DNA from: Candidatus Absconditabacteria bacterium
GTDB lineage: Bacteria > Patescibacteriota > Gracilibacteria > Absconditabacterales > Absconditicoccaceae
Assembly: GCA_028693445.1 (NCBI GenBank)
Contig: JAQUVI010000003.1
Coordinates: 19,152 to 83,151, forward strand
Direction of reading: 5' to 3'
Length of the DNA: 64,000 bases
Positions 20,553 through 32,967 of this stretch are shown piece by piece. The notes beneath the pieces are model-generated. The model was given only the letters and a program-made list of their open reading frames with translations. It had not been told where the DNA came from and did no database searches. The translations under genes were made by a program, and so were the position numbers. The first letter of the stretch is position 1. Each line of letters opens with the position of its first letter.

Positions 20553-20777
20553 ATGAAAGACAAAATCCATCCAAAATATTACAACGATGTAGAAGTAAAC
20601 TGTATATGTGGAGCAACATTCACTATCAATACAACTGTTCCAGGACCAATCAAAGTTGAAACTTGCTACAAATGCCATCCAGCATACAACAAAGACAAAG
20701 TTATCAAGAAAGTAGCTAAAGGAAGAATGGAAAAATTCTTGGAAAAACAAAAAAAGATTGAAACTATGCAAAAATAG
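20553..20777 (+). CDS. rpmE: 50S ribosomal protein L31
   Basis: 74 residues. HPKYYNDVEVNCICGATFTI...ETCYKCHPAYNKD has the CxC...CxxC zinc-binding form of L31. The C-terminal Lys/Glu-rich extension (EKFLEKQKKIETMQK) is slightly unusual. All Gly are GGN, as expected for a highly expressed gene. It lies between ndk and a PH-domain membrane protein. Confidence 0.95.
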   Translation: MKDKIHPKYYNDVEVNCICGATFTINTTVPGPIKVETCYKCHPAYNKDKVIKKVAKGRMEKFLEKQKKIETMQK

Positions 20778-20795
20778 TTTTATTACCAATTTTTC

Positions 20796-21407
20796 ATGAT
20801 ATTAAAAACCTTTATCACTCAATATCTAAATGAAAATAATGTCGAAGACATTATTTTTCATAGTGGAAGCATAATTATAAAAGATACAATTAGAACTATT
20901 TGATTATTAGTTATTTTTTACTGAATTTTTTATGTGTTAGATTATTATATCCAACGACATTTATTACCATGGGTTTTCTGAATTATTTGAATAATTTTTT
21001 TATTAAAATTTGGTATAGATGCTTTTAATAAATGAGTAGATTGTATTGTTTTGACAAAACATGGAATTACTTTTTTTGCCCGAGACGGTGTTTTTAAATA
21101 TAAAACAGAATTTTTTGGCCGAGATACTATAGAAACAATTTCTCATCAACAAAACACGTTTTGGGATAAACTATTTTTAAGATGAGATATTAGGATTCAG
21201 CTAGACCATGCTATAACATATGATTTTGAACAAGTTACAAATCCAAAAAAATACGTAAAAAAAATAATGAAATTAAAAGATAAATATCTTGCAAAAAAAG
21301 AACAAGAAGAAGATGAACAAATAACCAACATAGATCACGACCAGATTTGAGTTCTTTCAGAAGCACTTTCTGATGTTATCAAAGAATATTTAGTAAAGAA
21401 AAAATAA
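20796..21407 (+). CDS. Membrane protein with bacterial PH (bPH2-like) domain
   Basis: 203 residues. Two membrane helices (about residues 34-53 and 58-76) are followed by a beta-rich domain (GVDCIVLTKHGITFFAWDGVFKYKTEFFGWDTIETISHQQ) with the pattern of YdbT/bPH2 domains. A helical charged tail follows. Two CGA codons here read well as Trp at buried beta-strand positions. Function unknown; bPH2 membrane proteins are often envelope-stress related. It starts 18 bases after rpmE. Confidence 0.6.
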
Positions 21408-21577
21408 AAAGATTTTGATTTGACCAAGAAAAAAGTAAAACACATCTATCATTCCCGTGAAAACAGGAATCTAAATTGAATATCTAAGATTTCCAATTAT
21501 CCCCATTTTCATGAGGACAGTGGGCATAAATAAAAACCTAAGCTCTAAGTACTAAGTTCTAAGATCTAAATTATAAA

Positions 21578-22201
21578 TTATAAATCAATTTCCCACTGAT
21601 CTTGCTTATTATCAATAATATTTCTTACTACTGCCAAAATATCATCCAAGGCAGTTTTTTTATATTCATCAAAAATAATCTGACTATTTTTATGAAAGTT
21701 GGTCTCGACTATTTTTGGATTGATCAAAAAAACACGTTTTCCTATTTCTTTTCTAAGAGATCCAACAAATCATCTAAGTCAAAATTTGGATGCTTGATAT
21801 CAAGCACCACCAGAAAATAAAGTCTTTCCCGCTACACTTCAGACAAAAATAAATTGCGTTTTTGTGGAAACTTTCGGCAAAAGATATTTCACAAAAAGCA
21901 TATTTGCTCGCAAATTTACCTGCAGCATCTCTTTTTCTTGCTCTAAAGTAAGCGATCAAAAATCTCCAAAATATCATATTCCCGCATTGAAAACAAAAAC
22001 ATCTATTTCAAGATTAGAAAGTTTTTCCGTAAGATCGATAATTTGCTGATCATCACGCAAATCACACGAAAAATACGTAATTCCAGGATTCTTCGAGGGG
22101 GATCTAGACGCGGTATAAACCTCACAATTTGCAAGCAAATTGTTCGCCACATACTCCCCAATCCCACTAGATCCCCCACTGATAAACACCTTTTTTTTCA
22201 T
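21578..22201 (-). CDS. Short-chain dehydrogenase/reductase
   Basis: 207 residues, compact for an SDR. N-terminal nucleotide-binding motif ISGGSSGIGEYVA; NAG motif in VFVFNAGIGYFG; catalytic Ser in FVGSVAGK; and YxxxK as AGYQASKFGLRGF. The fold is complete with a shortened C-terminus. Substrate unknown. Most catalytic-region Gly are TGA, so the standard code would break the gene in six places. It is alone on the minus strand. Confidence 0.9.
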
Positions 22202-22558
22202 AGAAAAATAATTAAATAAATTACTTCATATGTAGCAAAAAATCACAAAAGTTCAATTGTAATTTTTACATATAAATTTTAACTACAAAAAAACAATATC
22301 ACAAGTGAAGCCTTAAATTTTAGGTAAAAAATGCGGCCATAGGCAAAATATACATGGAGCCGATTTGTTTGTAGATTTTAGCATTTTTTGCCGTAAAGAA
22401 AATTAACTGCAAACGGTGATATTGTTTTTTTGTAAATTTATTTCTCTTAAAAAGTATGAAAAAATTTGTTTATAAATTTTCTTTAATAAAATTTGCAAAT
22501 TTTAAAATTCTCGTTATAATTAAATAGAAGTTTTTTATTTCTTATTTCAAAAACAAAA
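22202..22558. repeat. Gene-free stretch with a long palindromic element
   Basis: The element spans 22284-22434. Perfect 19-bp terminal inverted repeats (TACAAAAAAACAATATCAC at 22284 and its complement ending at 22434) enclose further pairing blocks TTAAATTTT/AAAATTAA and AAAAATGC/GCATTTTTT around a 45-base loop. It has the same internal AAGTGAAGC...TTTTAGG...CCGTAAAG layout as the copies at 35136, 42062, 42889 and 43105. The rest holds the promoter of the next gene. Confidence 0.8.
22493..22520 (+). promoter_or_regulatory. Strong sigma-70-like promoter
   Basis: TTGCAA (22493-22498) and TATAAT (22515-22520), spaced 16 bases, 38 bases before the start of the small surface protein. Confidence 0.7.
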
Positions 22559-23125
22559 ATGTTTAAATCAACAAAAACTCTATTAGTTGGAGCTTTTCTA
22601 ACTCTTGTAGCATTCGCTTCAATGACAAAAGCTCAAGTAAGTACAGATGTATATTTAACTATCTTGGGTGGTAACGTAACAATTGGAACAACTGGTGCAT
22701 TTGATTTTGGATCATTTCCAGTTTCATCAACAGAAAACCTTGTAGAAAAACAATTTACTGGAGATGATTATTTCCGAGTAGATGACATGAAAGGTGCTGA
22801 TGAAGGTTATTATACAACTCTTCAAGTAACAGATCTTTCTGGAGCAAATGGAAGTATACCAGCTACAAACATCTCTACAAAAGTTGATTCTACTAGTACA
22901 ACTCTTATAAATGGTACAGACAACGCAAATGTTGTTGTTGCTGATGGTTTATTAAATTACACACCATTAAACACTGCTATCACATTTATAAAAAGAGACA
23001 CTGGCGCAAACGCTGGTAAATTGGGTAGATATGCTGCGTTTCCTCGATTGCAAGTAACTATTCCTGCTTATCAATCAGTTGGTTCATACCAAGCAACTTT
23101 GACTTATACAATTATAGAAAATTAA
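22559..23125 (+). CDS. Small secreted WxL-like surface protein
   Basis: 188 residues. Signal peptide (cut after SMTKA), then one beta-sandwich domain: FDFGSFPVS, GDDYFWVDDMKGADEGYYTTLQVTDLSG, and the end YQATLTYTIIEN. The same domain closes the giant protein downstream. The terminal motif Y-x-ATLTYTL resembles the YxATLTWxL end of WxL domains. In FPWLQVTIPAY Trp is CGA (23045-23047), aligned with TGG in the paralogue. All 17 Gly are GGN, none TGA, and the promoter is strong, suggesting very high expression. A terminator follows. Confidence 0.75.
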   Translation: MFKSTKTLLVGAFLTLVAFASMTKAQVSTDVYLTILGGNVTIGTTGAFDFGSFPVSSTENLVEKQFTGDDYFRVDDMKGADEGYYTTLQVTDLSGANGSIPATNISTKVDSTSTTLINGTDNANVVVADGLLNYTPLNTAITFIKRDTGANAGKLGRYAAFPRLQVTIPAYQSVGSYQATLTYTIIEN

Positions 23126-23152
23126 AAAATAAATATAACAATAAAAACACAA

Positions 23153-23180
23153 AAAAAGACGCAAAAGCGTCTTTTTTTTT
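23153..23180 (+). terminator. Rho-independent terminator
   Basis: AAAAAGACGC-AAAA-GCGTCTTTTT with a long T-run; perfect 10-bp stem, directly after the small surface gene. Confidence 0.9.
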
Positions 23181-23249
23181 GTATTGTCAACTATTTATTG
23201 ATGATTTTAAAAATAAGCAAGTCTTTTTTATCTATATATATACCCAAAA

Positions 23250-23277
23250 TTGCCCTCAAAAAATAGCTAAGTATACT
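23250..23277 (+). promoter_or_regulatory. Promoter candidate for the giant surface gene
   Basis: TTGCCC (23250-23255) and TATACT (23272-23277) with a 16-base spacer, 40 bases before ATG 23317. Confidence 0.5.
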
Positions 23278-23316
23278 TGTATTGTGAGCAAATTATGTAT
23301 TTTATTTAAGCAAAAA

Positions 23317-26300
23317 ATGAAAAAAACAAAAGAACACATCATTCATCATACAAAAAGGCTTGCTGCTCATGGCCAAAAAGTGGTTCATCACTCAGCAAAA
23401 ATAGCCCACAAACACAGGCATATTCTTCTTGGATATATGCATGTTTGTCTTGTTGTTATCGGAATGTATGTGTTTCATATGGCAACTTCGATGTATGCAC
23501 AAGAAAATGGAGAGACAATTATTAGCCAAAAAACTATGAGTATGGAAAATATATTAACACAAGAAACCGATGTCGAAGAAATAAGCATAGAAGAATTAAA
23601 TACTGAAGAAATAATTACAGAAATAAATGAAGAAAAAGAATTGACTTGAACAGTTAACGAAGACTCTGTTTTAACATGAGTTACAAACAACAACGAAATA
23701 ACACAAACTTGATCAGATTTAACTTGAAATATTGAACCAGCATTAACCTGAGCAGTCATTGCGAGCGACAGCGAAGCAATCCAAATCTGATCAAAACTCA
23801 CCTGAGCAGTCATTGCTAATGACAACGAAATAATACAAACTTGATCAGAATTAACTTGAGCTATTGAATCAGAATTAACTTGAACTGTTGAATCAGATTT
23901 AACTTGAACTATTGAATCAGCATTAACCTGAACAGTCATTGCGAGCGACAGCGAAGCAATCCAAACTTGATCAACAACCTGAGAACTAATTTTACCAGAA
24001 ATCAACAATCCTTCAGACATAAATTGATTACAAACCTGGTTGGATGCAAATAAAATCGAAAGTATCGAACTATCTGGAAATTACGTAACACTACGAAAAG
24101 ATAGACGCTGATTCGCCAGCAAAGCATTTTCTCCAGAAGAGAATAAAATGCCATCACTAGTACCATGAGTAGTAAACAACCTATCTGCAATCTATTTTGA
24201 CAACATTGATGATGGAATGCAAACAAACATAAAACTAAATTCTGAATATACTCTTTTTATAATTTACAACAAAGAACATACTCCTATCAACTTTTCATCT
24301 GCTATTTGAAGTAATTCAAATTGGTTTATAGGATTTCAACAAGATAATTTCTGATTTTTTGCAACTGGGCTCATAAATATACCAACACCTCGAGCTGGAA
24401 ATAATTTCAAAGTAGTTGCTGTGCAAGCTAATAATTCTGGAACACAAGTTTTCTTAAATAATCAAAATGTAACTTTGGAAAATCCAACAATTTTACCAAC
24501 ACAAGAATTAACACTTGGGAATATATCAGATCAAAAAACATTATGAGGATATATTGCAGAAATAATCGTTTACGAAAAAACACTTTGAGAATATGAAATG
24601 ACCAAAATCCAAGAATATTTCCAAAGAAAATATAGCCCATTCACCTCCATATGAGCGCCTACACAAACAATTGAATCTCAAAAAGAAATAATTTTTCCAA
24701 CAGAAAATCAAAATAATAGCGAAGAAGATAATTGCGACAACCTTGGTTGTGAAGAGGAATTAAACAACGACATAGTAATTCAAAATAACGAATCAGAAGA
24801 CAACAATTCTATTTCAACAGAAGAAATAAAAAACGACGAAACACAAATGGAAACAGAAAATAATTGACTTTCATGAAACATTGAAGATCAAATCGAAAAT
24901 ATATGACTTACATGAAACAACAAAGAAGAGACAATAAATTCAGAATTAAAATTTTCTAAAGCATTCAAAAAAAATCAAGAAAACGAAATGATATGAGCGT
25001 TGCAAGAATTTTTAATTCGATATGGAACATACCAATGAGAAATAACAAACATTTATGATGAAATAACTATTGAAGCTATTTATCAATTCCAACTAAAAGA
25101 AGATTTATTGAGATGACAACAAAACAATAGAAGTATTTATTGATATCTTGGCCCATCAACAAGAAAAAGAATAAACCAATTACGAAAAGATTTCGTGAAT
25201 AGTATTTATTGAGAAGCAAATAATAATGAAGAACAAGAGGAAATAAACGAATGAGAACTTACCTGAAATATTGAAGATGAAATAATAGATATATGACTAA
25301 CTTGAGATATGGAAGGTGAATTAGATATCAAAGAACGTTTCAAAAGAATGTTGCTATGACTTGGATATCAAGAAGAAATAAACAAAGGGAAAGAAATGAT
25401 GAGAGGTAAAAAATGATTTAAATTAGAAATTAGTGAATGAATTATACCAATTTCAACAACGATAAACAAAAATAACGAATCATTTATAGGAGAAATAACA
25501 TTCCCAGAAGAAGTTATAATCAAAACAGAAACTAATGATGAATATACAGGAGATATTTTGTTTTTCGATATAGAAGAAAACAATAATACAGAAAATTGAA
25601 TCAAAAATATAAAAACGTTTAAAGCTGGTGCTGATGAACCAATTTTCTTAGAAGACGATCTAGGTAATCCAAAAAATGCAACTATCAAAATTTCATTACC
25701 AGAAAATACTTTATGAGAAAAAATCATTATACGCTCATCTCAAGATGGTAATATATGGGAATACTTGGACACTGTAGAAACAAGTACTGATGGAACTTGA
25801 GTTTTTGCTAATTTTCAAACAAATCATTTTACTATTTTCTCACTAGGAATCTGGACAGGAAGTTTTGTAATAAATAATGATGAAGAAACAATAACAGGTT
25901 ACAATGTAACACTAACAACAAACATAACTGGAGCAACTCATATGAAATTTTGAAACACTCCGACAGAAAGAGACAGCGCCAGCCGAATTACTTACAATGA
26001 CACTTATCCTCGAACACTCGCTGGCGCTGATTGAGAAAAAACTGTCTATGCTATGTTTAGCTGAAACTGAACTGTTGCATATATCCAAGACACAATATAT
26101 CTAGATACTTCATCCCAACAGCCAACAGAATTACAATTATATCTTGATGGATCATACAACGGAAATATTTTTTACGATCTTTCGCAAAACAATTATCTTG
26201 CAACATCTATAAATAATGTTTTCAACTCTAGCCTATGATGATTACCAACAATGGGATTTAATGGTACAAACAATTACATAGAAATCAATCAACCAATTGT

Positions 26301-29300
26301 AACTAATTATCCATTCACTATCTCTGCTTGGGTAAAACCCGATAGAATTACTGGTACTCAATGAATTGTACTTAGAGGAAGGAATAATACCAATAATAGA
26401 TACTATGGAATTAATTTAAATAATGCAACATTTCAGGCAACAGCTAGAAATACAACAGCCAGAACAGCAAATGGAACAATCTCAGCTCAAATAGGACAAC
26501 GATATCATATTGTCGGAATTTTTGATGGAGATAGAAGTAGAACAATTTATATAAATACTGTTCAATGAGCGACAAACACTTCTAGAGTAAAATTTGACAC
26601 AACTACTCCACATCGAACAGTTGGTAAATATCCAGGCACAGCTACCAATTATTTTTCTGGAGAAATAGACGAAGTTCGTATATACAACAAATCATTAACT
26701 ACTACTGAAATACAAGCACTTTATATTACTCCACCGATATTTCAAGCAACTACACAATATATCTCAAATCCAATTATCCAAGGATTTTCAGCAGATAAAA
26801 ATATGAATATAGAAGTAGTTATAAATGGAAATACCTATCCAGCAACCAATACAAACTGAATTCGAAAATCTTATATAAACAATCCAATGTTGTCTGGATG
26901 AACTTATGATGTCACATTGAATTATACAAATATATATTGAGCAACTGGCTCTACTACATTTACCAACGCATTAACTATCAATCCTATCCGAAGTATTATC
27001 TATTCTCCAGATTCTACTACATTTGGTAGTGTGACAGCTACACTTAATTGATTAGATAACAACTTTTTTATCACAAATAATAATGGATCAAATCAATATA
27101 TATTTGATACGAATTGAGATTTTGTTTTTGAAGTACAAAGCACAACAGGATTACAATACAAAGTATCATCAACCGTAAATCGAATACAAAAATGAAATAT
27201 CGACTATTCTACAGGAATTTTCTACGAAGATGAAGATATCAACAATTGAAGTATCATCAATACCATAACAGCTATACTTACAGGAGATACTTTTTCTCCA
27301 GATATCATAAGCAACAATCTCATAAAAATAGAAAACCTTCCTCTATGATTAACAGGAAATTATACACCCAGCGGAAACAATCAAATCATCATAGCATTGG
27401 AAGGTAATGCAATAAGTCATACAAGTTGAGCATCTGTAAATAGTATAAACATCAATTTCCTTTCTTGAGCTTTTTCTACTTACAATCCAAGCGATATAGG
27501 AAATAGTATCAAAACAGATATTCAAATACAATTTATAGATTGAGATATTATTCCTGGACAAATACTTTGGTTAGATTGAAATAAAATTTGAAATAATTTT
27601 CTCGATCTTTCGCAAAACAATAAAACAACTACTGGAATCAACAATATTGGAAATTCATTATTGGGTACAGAAACAATAATCTGACCTTTCAATGGAACAA
27701 ATCAATATATAGAAGTCTGAAATTACAATCTTTCTACTTACACTATCAGTGCATGGTTCAATTCTGCTCAATTAAACAATTGACGAAGAACAATCATCTG
27801 AGATCCAGGTACAAGTTTTGAAATATCTCAAAACACAAGTAATCAAATAGAAGTTTATTGAGTAATCACATCAAATACTGTCATTTCTGCAAACACACGA
27901 TATCATGTTACACTTGTTGTTTCTCCTACACAAACAAATCTTTATATAAACGGTGAAATAGACAATTCAAATACAACTCCAAAAACAATCAACAGTCCTT
28001 TGACTGTGGGTATGTGATACAATGGACAATACCGAAATGGATCTATAGATGAAGTTATGATTTACAATATAGCTTTGGATACACAGCAAATTCAAGATCT
28101 ATATATGAAAAAACCAAGTTTTTCAAACACAACATCCTATATAGAAAATCCCACACTCAAATGAACATCTCCAGATTCACAAATGACTATAAATGTGGTT
28201 ATTGATTGAAATACTTATCCAGCAACCAACAATCAGGATTGAACACGAACAGTAAACTGAGCTTGACCATTTGCAAGTTGAACTTATGATGTAACATTAA
28301 ATTATACAAATGTATATTGAGCAACTGGTTCTACTATATTTACAAATGCATTAACTATTAATCCTATTCGAAGTATTATTTATTCTCCAGATTCTACTAC
28401 GTTTGGTAATGTTACAGCTACACTCACTTGATTGGATGGAAATCACACTATTATCAACAATAGCTGATCTCCAGAATATATTTTCACTGAAAACTGAAAT
28501 TTCACATATCAAGTACAAAACGACTTAGAAGAAATTATCGAAGTAACAGCAACAGTTGATCGAATACAAAAATGATTTGTCACATGATCAAATCTGATTT
28601 TTTACGAAGATGAAATACTCAACAATGGATGAATACAAAATACAATCAACTTCCAAATTAGTGGAGATACATTTGATATCAATGCTCCAACAAATGGAAG
28701 TATTACCATGTCTGGAGTACCAGCTGGACTTACACCAAATTATTATCTTAGCGGAACGCAAACTTTGATAGTATGATTATCGTGAACAGCAACCAATCAC
28801 GCAAATATCAATGATATCAATAATATTGAAATCAGATTTTGAAATTGAGCTTTTACAAATTCCCAAGAAAACGAAATCCAAAATAGCACTATAACTGATA
28901 TTAGAATAGACTTCTTAGATCCATATGTAGGATTGCAACTATATCCAAGTGATGATACAATGATAGACGCCGATACTGACGTAGCAAATGGTTGTGGAGA
29001 TGGAGTCTGTCAAGAATATAACTTTGGATCAATGCAATATATATGTGCTTCTGATTTTTGATCAAAAATACTTATGAAATTTGATCCTTCTAGCATTCCA
29101 ACATGATCAAAAATCACATCAGCAAAATTAAGATTAAGTAGATATTATATAAACACCCAAACACCAGGTATGTCATTTAGCCTAAGACCTGTTATAAATA
29201 ATTTCTGATGGGTAGAAGGAAATAAATCAAACACAAAAGCAACTGCAGGTGAAGTAAACTATAAAATGCTCAAACGAGAACAAGAATCTTGGTTTAATTG

Positions 29301-31821
29301 AAATATTGGTATGGTAAATTGAGTTGATTATTGAATCAATAATATGACAAGCAATCCTGAATTTACATGACCAATAACAACAAGCAATACACAAGAATTT
29401 GATTTCAATAGTTATGGAATATCTCGAGTACAAAATTGGCTAGACAATCCAGAAACAAATCAATGAATTATGATATGAGATAGCAATGATTATTGGTTGT
29501 GTGTTCGTTCAAAAGAATTTGGCACAATATCAAACAGACCAATGATGACAGTAACTTACGCTATTGATACTGACAGCCCAGAAATCACATCAATTAGTCC
29601 ATACAACAATGAAACAAATGTTTGATTATATAACAATCTTATTATTAACTTCAATGAAAACATCAGAAAACATACATGATACAATATAACAATCAAAAGG
29701 TTGCACGACAATAGCATTTTTCAAACAATAGATGCAGGAAGTCAAAATGTAACAATAAATAATAATGTTGTGACAATCTGACATGGAATTCCTTTTGAGA
29801 ATTATACATGATATTATATAGAAATTCAAAGTGGGGCATTTAGAGATGTTGCTGGAAATAGTTTTCCTGGATTTGTAGGCTTAGAAAGTTGGAGGTTTAC
29901 AACAGTCAATACACAAGTAGTTCCAGCAATTACATGAAACACAGCAACAAACGTTGGTACAAACAGTGCATTAGCAACAGCAACAATAACATCTACAGGA
30001 AGTGCAAACATTACTGAAAGATGATTTTATCGAAGCCTGACAAATTGATTCAATGATTGAATGTGAACAAAGGTAAGTGAAGTTTGAAATCGAAATAACT
30101 TAGAAGATTTTTCTTTAACATTAACATGACTTCCATCAGGAACTTGGATTTATTTCAAATGATTTGCAACAAATAGTTACGGATCAAAATTTACTCAACA
30201 ATCATGATTTCTGACACTTCCAGCAAAACCAATCTTAAAACCAGCAACATATATAGACAATGATGGGTTTAGAATAAATCGAGAAACAACAACAGGAGCT
30301 ACAAGTTATAAACTTCGAGTCTCAACCTGATCTTCATTTTATACAACATTACCTTGATATAGTGGAAAAACTATCACAGATATCAAAGAAAATCTAATAT
30401 GACTACAAAAAGAAACTCGATATTATTACAAACTACAAGCAATAAACAATGCTGGACAAAGTGAAATGTCAAACACACAATCGACACAGACAACTTGGTT
30501 ACCAGCACCTTGGTCTTGGTTAAAACTAGAAGAAACCTCAGGAAGTACAACATTTGATAGTTCATTAAACAATAATTATGGAATCTTACTCTGATGAGTG
30601 ACAATGAACCAAGCAGGAATTGATGGAAAAGCTTTCCAATTTGATTGAGTAAACGACGAACTAAGTATTGTAGATTTTGATCATTGACCAGATCTTACAG
30701 TTTCTTTCCGATTCAAAACAAACAGTACAAACAATAATATGTATCTTTATAGTCACTGAGATAGTACGGCTACAAATTCCATAAATGTAGTCTTAAACAA
30801 TAGTGATCAAACACTAAAAACATTTATAAATTGACAACAAACAATATTAAATCTGAATTCAACAATATACAATACAATCACAGACAACGAGCGACATCTT
30901 TACACATTGACAATTAACGATGATTGAGAAATTGCTGGCAAAAAGAAAGCCACCGTATATATAGATGGACAAGAAAAAATCAGTAACTCCTCTATCGATT
31001 CTGGAATATATAACCCAACAAACAACATCACCCTTGCCAGAAGAAGTACAAACCAAGCAAATACTTTTTATCAAGGAATGTTGGATGATATTCGTATTTA
31101 CAATAAAACATTAACATCATGACAAGTTTATAACCTTTATGCTGCATTTATAGATACAATACCACCAACAGCATATATAGAATATTCACCATGATCTTGA
31201 ACCTGCTACAATTGAGATGTTGTCGCTACTTTGACATGAGCTTCAGAGCCAATTGTAATCACAAATAACTGATGATCAAACACTTACACATTTACAGAAA
31301 ACAATACATTTACGTTTACTTTTAGAGACGCTGGATTTAATACATGAGAAGCAACCGCAACTGTAGATTGGATATGTAAAGATCCTGTAAACATTTGATG
31401 ACCAGCAATGGTAAATGCAAATATACAAGCAACAAATGATTTACAAATTGTAGAGCAAGAATTCTCAGATTATTTCCGAATAGAAGATCCTATTTGAGCA
31501 AACAATTGATATTACACAACAATAGCTATTTCTGATCTATCTGGACAATATCAAAGCATCAGCAAAAACACTATTGCTATGAAATCAACAGATATAATAG
31601 TTCTTTCTGGAACAACAAATCCTCGCGTAGAAATAAATAGTAATTTAAGTAACTATCAGTCAATCTGAGAACCTATAACCTATATCAAAAGAGATACAGC
31701 AAGCAACTTTTGAGTTAAAGGTAAATACGGAAACAAACCTTGGTTAAAATTTGACATTCCTGCCTATGTTCGTATAGATGAATATAAAGCAACGCTAACC
31801 TATACTCTTTATGAAAATTAG
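23317..31821 (+). CDS. Giant multidomain surface protein (LamG, DNRLRE, WxL-like)
   Basis: 2834 residues in one frame with UGA as Gly. A His-rich N-terminus and membrane/signal helix (about 36-56) lead to a low-complexity stalk of ELTGTVES-like units (about 108-225) containing two in-frame REP palindromes. Then come a LamG-like domain (229-440), a peptidoglycan-binding-like helical repeat (545-630), two LamG plus Ig-like modules arising from a duplication (980-1600), a DNRLRE-type domain (about 1875-2080), a Big_5-like Ig domain (2085-2195), an FN3-like domain (2305-2390) and another LamG (2395-2608). The C-terminal domain (2695-2834, ending YKATLTYTLYEN) is shared with the small protein upstream. 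Probably an adhesin for host contact. Confidence 0.85.
23755..23962 (+). repeat. REP palindromes inside coding sequence
   Basis: GTCATTGCGAGCGACAGCGAAGCAATCC occurs twice exactly (23755-23782, 23935-23962), 180 bases apart, with a degenerate third copy at 23809-23838. Each is translated in frame as VIASDSEAIQ within the TG-rich stalk of the giant protein. The same family lies between genes at 13095 and 34361. Confidence 0.85.
26899..28400 (+). repeat. About 1.38-kb internal duplication
   Basis: The segment starting at 26899 (GGTYDVTLNYTN...NALTINPIRSIIYSP) recurs at 28279 with few changes, a spacing of 1380 bases (460 codons). It encodes a LamG plus Ig-like module pair, showing growth of the protein by module duplication. 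Confidence 0.7.
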
Positions 31822-31887
31822 TTGCAACTGAGTAAGATTTTTCTATATATTAAGCTTAATAAACATTTTATTTTTTAGAAACAAAAG

Positions 31888-32949
31888 ATGAAAAAATTTT
31901 TAACATCATTATTTTTATTTGGAATAATTTTATTAAGTAGCACATATGCTGCAAATATCTGAGATGTAGCTCTAAGATTTTGTAATACAGAAACATTAGA
32001 AAAAACAATATCACTTACAACAAGTTGACAAGAAGAGAAAGAAATCTGTATGACTCTTATAAACTGATCATATGAAGATGTAAACATAAATATAAGTTTT
32101 GTAGACGGAACAATAACAAATGATACCGACCAAAAAAAAGCATGTAAAAACGAGTGAGAAAATGAGAATTTTTGACAATATATGAGTTTAGAAAGTAATA
32201 TTATAAAAGTACCAGCTAGATGACAGGCGTTTTTTACTGGAGTTCTGCAGTTACCAGAAGAAGCTGCTTGAGAAATTCGTGGTTGCGTAACTTATTTTAT
32301 AGCAAATGACACCAATCAAAAGGAAATGTTTACTATTATGGTGCGTAGAGCTAATTTTATAGATGTTTTTGCAAAAGGAGTTGTTACTGTTTGATTGGAA
32401 TTTATAGATGTAGAAAGTCAGACAAAAAGCATTTCAAAAAATCCGAAAATAGTAAGCTTTTTCAACAAAGACGAAAAAAAACTATACATACAAGCAATGC
32501 TAAATAACAAATGAACAGCAGAACAATGAATCACAATCAAATGAGAAATCAAAAATCGATTTTGATACAAAAAAACATTTTTCGAAGAAAAAAGGACATT
32601 GTTTGCAAAACAAACCTCAATGATAAATAATGTTGTAGAAAAATTGCCTTTCTACAAAGGACCATTTACTATCACTTATACGGTAGAACATAGTGCAAAC
32701 ATAATTGAAGGACTAGAAACAGATATAGAAGAAAAAAGTTGAGTAATAACAGAAAAAGCAGATATTATTATACTAAACATCTGAACATATATTAGTTTGT
32801 TTGTGATTTTAACAATAATAAATGGTATTATTTTCTTGATATTAAAAAGAAAACATAGAAAAATAATCAAAAAAACACACAATACAAAAAACAAAAAAAC
32901 AGAAACTAAAATAATCACAAAAAAACCTAGTAAAAAATCTCATAAATAA
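31888..32949 (+). CDS. Membrane-anchored surface protein, DUF916/WxIP-like
   Basis: 353 residues. Signal peptide (cut near TYAAN), an ectodomain of two beta-sandwich parts (residues 20-290), one membrane helix (about 297-320, IGTYISLFVILTIINGIIFLIL) and a Lys-rich cytosolic tail. The same layout (signal, two Ig-like domains, TM, basic tail) defines DUF916/DUF3324 proteins that bind WxL proteins in Gram-positive bacteria. The gene directly follows the WxL-like giant protein. Assignment is by architecture and neighbourhood; sequence similarity could not be tested. Confidence 0.6.
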
Positions 32950-32967
32950 TTTATATTTCTGAGAAAA

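Noticed and set aside
23475..24020. Minus-strand open frame with VQVNSDS-type repeats
   Set aside because: Antisense shadow of the TG-rich stalk of the giant surface protein; it has no start context and the sense strand is clearly coding.
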